A stretch of DNA of 64,000 bases. Origin: Thysanoteuthis rhombus (taxonomy: Eukaryota > Mollusca > Cephalopoda > Oegopsida > Thysanoteuthidae). The stretch lies in assembly GCA_963457665.1 (NCBI GenBank), contig OY735224.1, positions 51,386,429 to 51,450,428 of the forward strand, given 5' to 3'. This document shows positions 1 to 26,744 of the stretch, in pieces. The notes under the pieces were generated by a model. It worked only from the letters and a program-made list of their open reading frames with translations. It was not told the DNA's origin and searched no databases. The translations under genes were made by a program, and so were the position numbers. How positions within the stretch are numbered: the first letter of the stretch is position 1; each line of letters begins with the position of its first letter.

Positions 1-617
1 GACCTTCTGTTTTAATTTAGGTGGAAAGAGAATAAAATTACCTGAATGGTACAAATACAATCGATCAGGAAAGTCAGTAACATCTCCTGACATTTTTGTC
101 ATTCTTATCCAATGAAAGGGCTCCTGGAATGTTGTGTCATTATATATTCTTTATCTGTTATCAACTGTCTAATTATGGTGATCCGTGAGTTATTTACTCG
201 CGTCATTTCTTCCTTCCATCCTTTCTCTTCTATCTCCCAGCCAACTCTTGCGTTGCAACGAATGAGAATGGAAGAGGACCCTTATGCTTCAACCTTCACT
301 ATAACTGTCATTCATTCATTACTCGTCCCTAACATGTCTGAACACAAAAAGTCAAGTCGTAGTAGTAGTAGACAACAAGAATATGGACAGGTAGCCAGAA
401 AAATTATTAATAACATATATTATTCACATTTGCCCTGGCATCTTTTTATAGTTGATATAGATACATTATGTAGGTATTTACTTCAGCAAAATTATATACT
501 TTTATTGCAGAAATATGTATGTGAAAATAATGAGGATATCTTAGTTGCCAACACTTGTTGAATTTCCGCAGGGTTCGGCTAGTTTGTATAAAATGATTTC
601 TGCTTTGAATTTTGTAG
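1..617 (+). other. Intronic sequence upstream of the first NDUFS1 exon in the window
   Basis: No exon is visible in this stretch. The preceding NDUFS1 exon should encode the iron-sulfur ligand segment ending just before the arginine completed at 618, and nothing resembling it occurs here on either strand. A 149-codon open frame at 112-561 has no recognisable family, so I treat it as chance. The segment therefore looks like the 3' end of an intron that starts before the window. Confidence 0.7.
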
Positions 618-17317
<16,700 letters not shown>

Positions 17318-17689
17318 TGTCTGTAGACGTTATATACAATAAAAGTTGACTGGCTATCTTTTCTTTTTTTTTTTTTTTTTTTTTTCCTCCATGCTAGGGC
17401 CTTTCGTAAAATTAGTTTCTAGATCGACAAGGCAGAAACTTCAGCCTTTTTTTTTTTTTTATTTAATCAGTTTCTGTTCTCTGAATTGAAAGAAATAAAC
17501 ACAATTCTTAAAATCACCTTTTCACTTTTTTTCTTTACATCTTCACCGTATCGAATCAGGGCCCCTGATAAGATAAAGGGGAGAGAGTTATCAGGTGCAG
17601 GTCCAGACTTGGGCAAAGCTTTTACAAATAAACCTAAATAATTTGAAGTTTATAATAACTTTAAACCTCAAAAACAAAAGTATTACTCC

Positions 17690-17728
<39 letters not shown>

Positions 17729-17939
17729 ATCCACAGACAGCTGTTTTGATGTATTACACCTCTTAAGTGTGCCTATAGACTTTCCAGTATCGCGAGGCTG
17801 GATTGAAACCTTCACTTCTGACCCGAAGGTCAATATCCTACCTCTTGGCTACAGAATTGGACGGTCAGTAAGGCTGAATTTAAGCCATATGTTCATTTAT
17901 GCAGAAATTCCCCATCCACCAGTGCTCTATTCCTATGGA

Positions 17940-17971
<32 letters not shown>

Positions 17972-18110
17972 CCTAAGCCACCTCACCAGCTCAAAATCCT
18001 GGATCCGCCCCTGATTTGATTTAGGAAAAGGACATACCGATCGAAACTTGCAAATTTAATAATGACAATTTAAGACATTTTCTTACTTGCATAAAATGTA
18101 ATTTGAGATC
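17318..18110. other. NDUFS1 3' flank: T runs, TA microsatellites, SINE-like head, DNA-transposon end
   Basis: It holds poly-T runs, TA microsatellites at 17695-17724 and 17940-17966, and a tRNA-like head on the minus strand at about 17852-17780 with an A-box-like TAGCCAAGAGG and B-box-like GGTTTCAATCC. At 17995-18010 is GGATCCGCCCCTGAT, the opposite-strand form of a GGGGGCGGATCCAGG end that recurs at about 36920. No gene is seen. Confidence 0.5.
17338..17343 (+). terminator. NDUFS1 polyadenylation signal
   Basis: AATAAA lies 20 bases after the stop codon, followed by a T-rich stretch from about 17360. A second AATAAA at 17494-17499 could give a longer 3' UTR. Confidence 0.75.
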
Positions 18111-18119
18111 AATATTGAT

Positions 18120-18485
18120 ATCCGTACCTCACATGACTGAATCACCATAGCCTGCATGTGTACCTGAAGTAATTATCAAAAGAAAATATAGATCTCTTAT
18201 CTAAAAAAAATACCAGCAGAAGATTTGGGTATTGTTGGTCCTAAATGATTGTAGTAACTTGAAAAAGCACCCCCCCCCCAAGTTTCTAGGTGTTGTAAAT
18301 TTTGTATGTGTACACCACTAGGTGTACACATACAAATTCTAAAGGTTGTAGTTCTAAAAATGTGACCCAGGGCGCCCAGAGACACACACATAATCTGTTG
18401 CCCAGCAAGCAGTGTACCGAGAGGTGGGGAGCTGTTGCACTGTAACGTGCGGAAAGACCCAAATGAGTTGCCTGAAGTGACCATC
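18120..18485 (+). repeat. Dispersed repeat, ATACCAGCACAAGATTTGGG family
   Basis: It starts with GTACCTCACATGACTGAATC and contains ATACCAGCAGAAGATTTGGG, TTGTTGGTCC and GGTTGTAG. Other copies are at 29400-29735, 44275-44480, 46258-46390, 53030-53760 and 59615-59975. The full unit is about 350 bp, always found as single copies, with no open frame in common. The class is unknown; it behaves like a SINE or MITE. Confidence 0.6.
18301..18336. repeat. Perfect 16-bp hairpin
   Basis: TTTGTATGTGTACACC and GGTGTACACATACAAA are exact reverse complements around a 4-base ACTA loop. Other family members have a single GTGGTGTACTCATGCAAA here, so this copy appears to have copied one arm onto the other. Confidence 0.85.
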
Positions 18486-18639
18486 TCAAGCACTTGACTA
18501 AATCTACTCTGAGACATGCAAAAGTATGTTTCATTCCCCCTCATTTTACTTTCTCGACAGCTGAGTTCAGTTGTTTCACCCCCTTCCTTTTTGAGTGTAT
18601 CCCTACCTTGCTTTTTCTCTCCCAGCTACAATCCTATTC

Positions 18640-19110
18640 TAATCCCAATAATCCTAAAAAGAAGGGTGTATAACCAATGCATCCTCCCGATAGTCACTTA
18701 TGGAGCTGAAACATAGAACCTAATCAAGAGACAGGCCTGCAAACTGAGAAGTATGCAACGTACGCATGAGAGAATCATGCTCAACCTTATATGGAAAGAT
18801 CACCAGACAGCACAGTATATCAAGAGGAAAAAGGGAGTCCGAGACATCATAGAAACTATTGAAAAATTTAAATGGCAATGGGCAGGCCATGTTGCAAGAA
18901 TGAAAGACAACCGATGGACATCACATCTCACAACATGGATCCTCAGAGATCACATGAGAAACCGAGGCCGACAAAACACAAGATGGAGAGATGAACTAGA
19001 CAGATTCAGGAAATACTGGCTCCGCAACACCCATGATAGAGAATAGTGGCGAATCCTGGGGAAGGTCTATGTCCAATGATGGACATTAAAAGACTGATGA
19101 TTATAATATC
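18640..19110 (+). mobile_element. RTE-type LINE, 3' end
   Basis: The open part encodes RRVYNQCILPIVTYGAET, then GVRDIIETIEKFKWQWAGHV and RGRQNTRWRDELDRFRKYW, with in-frame stops. This is the conserved C-terminal tail of RTE-like endonuclease/reverse-transcriptase proteins. The element ends GGACATTAAAAGACTGATGA, with a short trinucleotide-type tail as in RTE LINEs. The reverse transcriptase and endonuclease parts are missing, so it is a dead 5'-truncated copy. Confidence 0.8.
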
Positions 19111-20100
19111 TCCCCTACCCTCACCAATGAGTGTTATGGGGAATTGAACTTACGACCTTGCTTGAGAGAGGCTGACATATTAACACCATCTGAGTGGACA
19201 ATGAATTATAATAAGCTTATTTTTTCATTATTTACATGTTAACTTGTGTGGACCTTCAGCGTCTAAGTGATGGCCTCACAAACTATACTAAACCAGCTGT
19301 GGTTCTAGGTTAGTAAAAGAAGGCAACAAGTTGAAGTTCCGTTTAACTGTTTTATATAGATAATTGATTATCAATATCTCTGGAGATGGGAAATGCTTAT
19401 TCGCAGTTGAAAAGAGAGGTGGCCGATTATCATCTAAGTCAAACTGACTGGTCTCTCATGTCAAGAACGATAGTCTATTTGATGGTAGCAGTGGTTGACG
19501 GTTACAAAGGTGGACCGGCTGACGAGAGAGACTGGTAGCGTTTCTCTTCTCCAACCCCAATTCTACTGCAACTGTTACGAAAATCCCTCCTATTTAAGCC
19601 CCGGGCACCAACACTGCCCCCTCCGTGACGTCACTTTGTCCAAACAAATCAATTAACTTCCTTTCTTTCTTTTCCTGCTGACGTTATCTCGATCCTTCCA
19701 GAAAATCCCAAATATTGACCCTCATCCGTCTCGCGACGCAAGTCCATCCAAGATCATCAATTAGCCTCCCCCTCTCTCAAGAACTCTGCAAACTACTTTT
19801 CTTTCAAAGGCTTTACTCTTTCTCTCAAGATCCCAGACACTGGCCCCTATCTGGTCATCGAATCAGGAAGAGAACTTCTCTAAAAGTACTTGTTTTTGCA
19901 ACCCAGGGATTTGACAGAACACATTAAATTGAGAAACTGCAGATGCCCGTACTTGGAAGCACGTAATTCTCAACTTCCTACAGTATTTCAAAAACATATT
20001 AACCCTTTACTTTTCAGTTGTAGATTAACCCTTTAATACAGATAACTCCTTTGGTAATAACCATAGTAATTTTTAGGACACGGGGGGGGGGGACTCCTGG
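19111..20100. other. Intergenic segment with a promoter-like, LTR-like patch
   Basis: A SINE-like tRNA head (B box AGTTCAATTCC on the minus strand) lies at about 19130-19190. On the minus strand a CRE palindrome TGACGTCA (19633-19626) lies about 40 bases before CTTAAATA (near 19590), in a patch richer in G and C than its flanks. This resembles an LTR or promoter core, but no LTR borders or gag-pol could be found. The rest is unassigned. Confidence 0.35.
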
Positions 20101-20679
20101 TCCCTTAGTGTCACACTTGTATGTATACATCATTTAAAAAGTAATTATTACATTATGAATTATTTACAAGGTTATTATAAAGGTCAAAGAGTTCAGATAT
20201 TTTTATTTGGAATGAATTATTGAAATCCCATAGGTTAGATGGAGATTTGTTTTGTGAATTGTTAGAAGGTATGTTGCTAAACTGAACCCTTACTTTCTGT
20301 TAATATACATACATACAAAGGTCAGGTCTCGGCTTGTCCTTAACATCTTAATCTTAGCTCTCACTTTAGAGGAAATGATTCTGTTATTAATACGTTTTTA
20401 ATAATTCCATTATTTTAAGGAGAGAGAAAGAATTATTAATGACTTCCAAGCCATGGAAAGCAGTTATAACTACTGATAGGGTAACAATCATCTTGTTGTT
20501 TAGAAAGTATAATTGAATGACCGTTAATACTATCACTGAGCTGACCAAAGAAAAGATTTTGGTGGCTAGGTATTCTCCCTTTTTCCGTCCGAGGATCTGT
20601 GTCAATGCTCCTGGTCACTTGGGGGGGGAGGTATGGATCTTTGGGAATTCAGGTGTGCACTTCAGTAGCCATGTTTTGA

Positions 20680-20915
20680 AAATGCCTTTTTTTTATTTTT
20701 TTTTTTTATCCATTTTTTTTTTCAATCCATTTTTTAAAAATCCATTTTTTATAATTCAATTCTTTTTAATTCATTTTTTTTCTTTTTTTAAATCCACTTT
20801 TTTTAATCTATTTATTTTTTTTATCCATTTTTTATATCCATTATTTTTTTTTTTTAAATTCATTCTTTTTTTTTTAATTTAATTTTTTTCTTTTAATCTT
20901 TTTTTTTTTTCCTTC
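20680..20915. repeat. ATCCATTTTTT T-rich minisatellite
   Basis: About 235 bases consist of ATCCATT or ATTCATT separated by T runs, in 10-16 base units. It has an open frame only because T-rich sequence lacks stops. Confidence 0.85.
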
Positions 20916-21239
20916 TCAATTGTCTTTAGGGGGTGCTTTATTCACGATAATAATTCATTGTAAAATGGACAAATTTATTTTGCAGCATTCTGTTGAATGG
21001 TCAATGTTTAGTTCCTCTGCAACCTTCCAAGTTGCTTCGCATGGGTCTGCTCAATAATGGCCCTCAATTGAATGTCGTCAATCAAAGAAGGACGTCTATA
21101 TCTACGAGGTTCTTGTCCCTGTATCAAAATTTTTGGAACCCATGTTGAGGTGTACGTTCATTAGTAGATCCCTGGCCAAATACTCGGTTGATGTGAACAG
21201 TTTTTATTACTTTACGACTCATTTTGAGCTCATGCAACA

Positions 21240-21910
21240 ACTTGTTGGACATAGATAGCTTATCCTGCGGAAGGTCTATCATGGGCATGGCAGAGCCAAT
21301 ACTTTCTGAACTTGCCCAGTCAGTCTCTCCATCTTGTGTTCTACCGACCTCAGTAATGCATGTGATCTCTGGGAATCCATGTTGTGAGTCATGGTGTCCT
21401 TTGGTTGTCTGCCATTCTTGCAACATGACCAGCCCATTGCTATTTGAATTTTCTAATGGATTCTATGATGTCTTAGACTTTGTTTTTTCCCCTGATATAC
21501 TGTGCTGTCTTGTAGTCTCTCCATATGAGGTTGAACATGTGCATGTTGCATGCTTCTCAGTTTGTGGGTTAGTCTCTTGGTTAGGGTTAATGTTTCAGCT
21601 CCATAGTTGACTACCGGGAAGATGCATTGGTTGTATACCCTTCTTTTTAGGACTAATGGGACTTTCTTTTTCTTGAAGATTGAGCTTGTTCTGCCAAAGG
21701 CTTGCCATCCTAGAGTGATTCTTCACTTGATTTCTTCTTCTTTTGAGGATTTTGTGAAGATCCATTGTCCTAGGTTAATGTAGTGGTCTAATTTGTCGAG
21801 TTCTGTGTTTTCAATTTTGATCGTTGTGTGTTTATTTCTGACGTGATTGTTGCACATGACCTTTGTTTTCTCAAAGTTCATGTAAAGGTCGACATTCTTA
21901 CTTTCTTTAG
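21240..21910 (-). mobile_element. RTE-type LINE 3' part (minus strand)
   Basis: The minus strand encodes the same C-terminal tail as the copy at 18640. Matching words include CAACATGGATTCCC-like segments, TGGCATGTTGCAAGAATG-like segments and the VYNQCIF region. The homology extends further 5' than in the other copies, to about 21910. It is directly followed by a plus-strand RT fragment of the same family (21939-22080), as expected for a 5'-inverted insertion. Confidence 0.7.
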
Positions 21911-21938
21911 GTCAAGGTCGTGGAGGTTACGATAGGTT

Positions 21939-22080
21939 GATACCAGCTTACCCAAACTCTTCACAGCCTACCTCGAGATGATCTTCAGAAACTGAGGCGG
22001 GGAAAATTAAGGAATCAAAATAGACAGCTAATATCTGAGCAACTTAGAATTTGCAGATGACATTGTCCTTGATGAAGAAA
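21939..22080 (+). mobile_element. RTE-type reverse transcriptase fragment with FADD motif
   Basis: One frame reads DTSLPKLFTAYLEMIFRN, GIKIDS and YLSNLEFADDIVLDEE, with three stop codons. FADD is the catalytic aspartate pair of the reverse transcriptase palm, and LPKLFTAYLEMIFRN is the preceding conserved segment. It is inverted relative to the 3' part at 21240-21910. Confidence 0.75.
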
Positions 22081-22845
22081 ATTTTGACAAATTTGTGGTC
22101 ATGCCCCCCCCCCACACACACTATCCGCTAATTATTAGGAAGGAAAGAATGGAGATGGACATTCAAAAATTAATAACAAGGTGGGGGTTGGAAATTCTTT
22201 CAAAAATTAACAAGCGGGCAGAGAGGGGCGGCAATTAGGCAGCTATGAGTATGAGAAATTATGTTAGCCAAAAATGGGATAAAAAAAATAGGTGTGACCA
22301 TCATGAAAAATTGCTTGGCTCAAGAGTAGAATCCGCAGCCCCAAAATTGATTCAAGTGAAAAGGGCCAAATTCCAGATTGAACCGGAATCAAAATTTGAT
22401 TTAATTAATAAGCTTTCTCAATTTCATGATACCCTTTTATATAGTTAAAAGGGTCTGAATCCTGCTTTTCACCCTTATTGATGAAATTAAAATAAGTTTA
22501 TGCTTATGATTTGAATCAATCTTAGTATCTTGGTTCTGCATCTGATCCAATTGGTTAAAGCAACTTCGGTTCTTGGGATGTGTAGGCTTCAAAATGCCAA
22601 ATAGGTGAGCGTGTATCTAATTCACCAAGAGACATGGAGGTTGGAGCTTGGAACATTGGTCTAAAATGGGATTATGGGAAATTCAACATAAACAATTCAT
22701 AGCTGTGAATTGTACAGAATTGTAGACATTTATGACAATACATACAGAGGTGAAAGGAAAATACATGTAAACATTTATAAGATCAATCATGATCAAAGAA
22801 CCTTGTTTAAATCAGATTACTGTATGGCATCTTTATAGAGAAGGA
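22081..22845. other. Intergenic segment without recognised elements
   Basis: It includes a short C run at about 22108-22116 and the dispersed word AACAATTCATAGC, also seen at 15800 and 16850 in different orientations. No exon or complete element is recognised. Confidence 0.4.
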
Positions 22846-23052
22846 GAGAGTTTGTTATTAAGTTATTCCTATTCATTAAAATGTCATATAGGAGAGAATG
22901 ATTGGGGAGGGAAACGTGGCATAATGGGTCTAATTTCGTTTGGTTTATTTATCGAATGGAACCTGATGAGAAGTGCCTCTCGGAATTTTTGAGATGAGTT
23001 ATTATTATTATTTCCATTAATATTCGGACCATCCTCATCTTTGTTGTTTTTC

Positions 23053-23096
23053 ATACAACGTTTCGGCCGTTGCACTCTACGGCCTTCGTCAGGTAT
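23053..23096 (-). ncRNA. Hammerhead-ribozyme motif, intact core
   Basis: On the minus strand: ATAC, CTGACGA, A, GGCCGT-AGAGTGCA-ACGGCC, GAAA, CGTT, GTAT. Stem II has six perfect pairs. Stem I is ATAC with GTAT. ACGT in GAAACGTT is the palindrome that forms stem III in minimal or dimeric hammerheads. Cleavage would follow GTT, a permitted but weaker NUH site. This layout is known from Penelope-like elements. Activity is inferred, not shown. Confidence 0.7.
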
Positions 23097-23134
23097 CATC
23101 TGGGAGATTTTTGGGAAGTAACGAACCAAACCCT

Positions 23135-23282
23135 TTATTTATCCAACGGGGGTATATTGACCGTACTCCCCTCTTTTAGCGTTAGTAGTATTGTTATACT
23201 GTCTCACACTAGGATCGAACCTAGTACCATCAGATTACTTAACAGTAATTTGTCTGATGCTGTAACCACTGCGCTATGTGTC
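23135..23282 (-). mobile_element. tRNA-derived SINE with type II (long variable arm) head
   Basis: On the minus strand the head GGACACATAGCGCAGTGGTT holds the A box TAGCGCAGTGG. The B box GGTTCGATCC matches the consensus, and an extra hairpin-like arm lies between them, as in leucine or serine tRNAs. An A/T-rich tail with AAATAAAGGG follows near 23140. Acceptor-stem pairing is not convincing, so it is not called as a tRNA gene. Confidence 0.6.
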
Positions 23283-25064
23283 CATGTAGTAGAGTGCAAC
23301 GGCCGAAATGTATGAAAAACAACAAAGATGAGGATGGTCCGAATATTAATGGAAAGAAGTGCCTATCGTAAAGAGTTGAGCAGGTTAGGTTATTGAAAGG
23401 CAGTTGGTTCAGTTTTAAGTGCAAAGAATTAAAAAGGGGCAAAATAATAAGAATTGATTGAAGTGTTTGTGTTGTGTCTCCATAAAGGAATGAAAATGAG
23501 ACAAGTTCAATATTAATGCAAGTTATAGATTAAAAGAAAAAGACTGTTTTTAATTTTGAGAAATATGTTATGATAATTAAAATAAACATAACTGTTCCAT
23601 AAGATCTTGTATGATGATAGTCTGTAAAATTATCCATATTTCAATCAGTTTATATAAAATGATTCATGGTAAACAATCGATTACACTTTGCTCGTTTGTT
23701 ATCTTCTCTTAAAAAATATTAACAAGATAATTGACATATGAGACCTCATAAAATAAAACCATCAACATACAAAATCTTATTAAATCAGTTCTGTTTTATT
23801 ATATTTATTAGATTATATTTGAAAAAATTCAAAACAATTTTCTTTTTCTTTTGAAATATCAACAAGCAAAGTGTTAAAATCATTTGGCATGAGTAATCTT
23901 ATTTAAACTGATTGAAATATGGATAATTTTGCAAACTATCGACACACAAGTCCTTATAAACGTTTATTCCAAAATTCCAGCAATGCATTAATCGTACAAT
24001 CCCTATAATCTTTTCAAGAAACTAAGAAATAATATAAATGCGAGTTAGTTGCCACTGAATGGTTTTGCTTGGAAGATTGATTCTGTGAAAAATATTTCTT
24101 TATTATAAATTTTCTGCTACTTAATCTTAATTGATGTTTTTTATCTCAACTAAACTCAGCCGAGTAAAAAACAACAACAATTAATAAGAAGGTGTAGCGA
24201 CTCCTTTATCTTTAATTAGAATTAAATACAATAATGCATAAGTATTAGTTTTAGATACGAAACCTTAGATCTAACCCCAAATACAAAACCTTACTTCCTT
24301 TATCTACTGTTTATAAAAGCCAATGTTTACTCGTTCATTTGCCCTGACTTTCTTAGTTGGTTACTTCCTCTCTTTCTCTGCCTTGTCCCCTCTCTATAAC
24401 TTCCCGGTTGGTGTAGTTCCATTTTTTGAATTTATGATAAATTTTTTTTTTGTCATTATTCTTTGTAGGTGTGAGAATCCGCTAGAGCTTTATGGCGACT
24501 CAACACAAACACTGCAATTATTCCACTTGTCTTATTTTCACTCCTTTATGGCGATATGACACAAACACTGTAATCAATTCTCTTCTTATTTTGTCTCTTT
24601 TGATTCTTTGTGCTTAAAACTGAACCAACCACCTTTCAATAATCTAGCCTGGTCAACCCTACAATTCCTTACGATAGGCAGTTCTAATCAGGCTCCATTC
24701 AATAAATAAACCAAACGAAATTAGACCCATTATGCCACGTTTCCCTACCCAATCATTCTCCCCTATTTTACATTTTAATGGATTGTAGGATTGTTATGAT
24801 AAGGGACACAAGTACACCCACCCAAGGATTAAACAATGTAGACTGTCCCCTAGATATGGAAAATAAAAGCATCACTCGAGATCATGTAGTCAAACTGAAA
24901 AAAAAAGCAAACTTAGATTTAACACAAGTCATGGGCAGCACTTCTTTGCATGTTGTGTTGAGTGGTGAACCCATGGAAGTCTCCTGGCTTCTGGTAGTAG
25001 TAGACAAACTTGACTATCATTGAGCTAGCAGAAGATTCCACCAACGCAAGTGTCTTACCAATGT

Positions 25065-25590
25065 CATCATCCATCATCACCAGCCTTTTAGTGTCCGTCA
25101 TTGGACATAGACTTTCCCCAGGATTCACCTGACCTCTCTATCATGGGCCTTGCAGAGCCAGTATCTGAATTTGTCTAGCTTATTATGCCATCTTGCTTTC
25201 TGTTGGCCACAATTTTACATACTATCTCTGGGGACCCATATTGTGAGTTGTGATGTCCAGCGGTTGTCAACCATTCTTGCAATGTGTCCATCCCATTACC
25301 AATTGAGTTTTCTAATGATTTCTACAATATCTCTGACCCCTGCCTCTTCTTTAATATACTGTGCAGTCTTGTGGTCTCTCCATGTGAGGTTGAGCATGAT
25401 TCTCTCTTATGCACGTTGCATGGTTCTCAGTTTAAGGGTCAATTCTTTGGTTAGGTTCCATGTTTCAGCTCTGTAGGTGACTATCAAGAGGATGCATTGC
25501 TTGTATACCCTTCTTTTAGGAAAAGGGGGGGTTTCTTCTTCTTGAAAGTCAAAATTGCTCTACCGAGAGCATGCCAACCTACCAATGTCA
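25065..25590 (-). mobile_element. RTE-type LINE, 3' end (minus strand)
   Basis: Plus-strand words such as TCCGTCATTGGACATAGAC, CTTGCAATGTGTCCATCCCA and GATGCATTGCTTGTATACCC are the opposite-strand forms of the copy at 18640. Many stops and gaps are present. It is a dead fragment of the C-terminal tail. Confidence 0.75.
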
Positions 25591-26200
25591 CTCGAACCAA
25601 CAAAATATATTAAAAGTCATAGTCAAAAGATGAGATCAAAAGTCATCAGCCTAGGATAATCATTTTATATTCAATTGTGTTGAATACACCGGTTCTTGTA
25701 TGATACACAAAGTTAAGTGATTCGAGCCTGGTCATCGAATCGAGTTGGGTGACTATTTGGGAATACCAGGTCCTGTAAGTAGTAACAAGATCATTCCGTA
25801 GCTGTCAGCCTAAATTCTATTGCCGATTAATAGAATATCTTGCCAAGTTAGGACCGGACTGTGTACACGCTACTCAACCAAGGACATATGCACTGCACAC
25901 TCCTGGGAGCTGCCATATTTGTATAGAGAGACTGTGCACTCTTGGGGGCCGCCATATTTGTATTGAAAGACTGCGGACTTCTGGGAGCTGCCATATTTCT
26001 ATAGAGAAGCAGTAATCAATGACCTGAAACAGGCTGTCGAATGAGCGAGAGCTTACACTGAAGACAACAATAATATTGGGGAGCTGCCAAGTGGTCTGCT
26101 GTCCAATTGACTGATTTGATTCCATCAAGAACTTTGGGAAAAGAGTCAAAATCAACATTTGGTGCAAGAAGCCAACAAATGTGAATTATCTTCTATGACA
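25591..26200. other. Unassigned intergenic segment with a short tandem duplication
   Basis: GGGAGCTGCCATATTTGTAT recurs three times at about 25905-26000 with a 43-45 base spacing, giving a small minisatellite. Nothing else is recognised. Confidence 0.5.
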
Positions 26201-26705
26201 AGACAGGTATACCTTGATTATTGCGGTTAATTCGTTCCAACATTTTACATACTGTTGAAAGTCTTCTTAAAATAAAATGTGCCAAGTTTTTTTTCCAGTG
26301 TATACTTAAGTACATTAATTTGCACAGTAATACCTTAATTGTATTCCCTCAAAACTGCACTAATCAAAATCAGACTATTCAAGGTTTTTAAATTTAATGT
26401 ATTTTTTTCCCCCAGAGATCACATGCAAAACCGAGGCCGACAGAACACAAGATGGAGAGATGAACTAGGAAATACTGGCTCCGCGACGCCCATGATAGAG
26501 AATTGTGGCGAATCTTGGGGAAGGTCTATGTCCAAAGACGGATGTTAATAGACTGATGATAATGATGAATAACAGCTTGACCGTACTACATCAAAACCAG
26601 ACTGTTTAAGGTCTTAGAATTGAATGTATTTTTTTCCAGCTTATACTTAGTCACATTAATTTGTTTTCGTTTATCATAATTCATTTTATACATCATATTA
26701 CATAA

Positions 26706-26744
<39 letters not shown>

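Larger units (their letters stand above)
23011..23355. mobile_element. Inverted-repeat element with hammerhead motif enclosing a tRNA-like SINE
   Basis: The arm at 23011-23080 (starting TTTCCATTAATATTCGGACC) is inverted at 23288-23355. The left arm continues into a complete hammerhead-like motif; the right arm has lost its 5' half. Between the arms lies a tRNA-like unit on the minus strand. The host repeat is duplicated at the borders: AAGTGCCTCTCGGAATTTTT at 22971 and AAGTGCCTATCGTAAAGAGT at 23357, a diverged target duplication of 20-30 bp. Confidence 0.65.
22850..24800. mobile_element. Roughly 1.9-kb palindromic element, interrupted by insertions
   Basis: The sequence at 22866-22985 plus 23357-23715 is the imperfect reverse complement of 23868-24000 plus 24440-24790. 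Examples are GGGAAACGTGGCATAATGGG with CCCATTATGCCACGTTTCCC, and GGTTCAGTTTTAAG with CTTAAAACTGAACC. The centre is near 23790. The left arm is broken by the hammerhead-containing element (about 22985-23356), the right arm by 24000-24440. No transposase is present. It resembles a foldback element or a long-TIR non-autonomous DNA transposon. Confidence 0.7.

Noticed and set aside
112..561. 149-codon frame before the first NDUFS1 exon
   Set aside because: It does not match the missing NDUFS1 N-terminus and shows no domain.
19085..19100. CTGATGA words at LINE 3' ends as possible hammerhead cores
   Set aside because: They belong to the GAT-type tail of the RTE LINE and have no following helix and GAAA.
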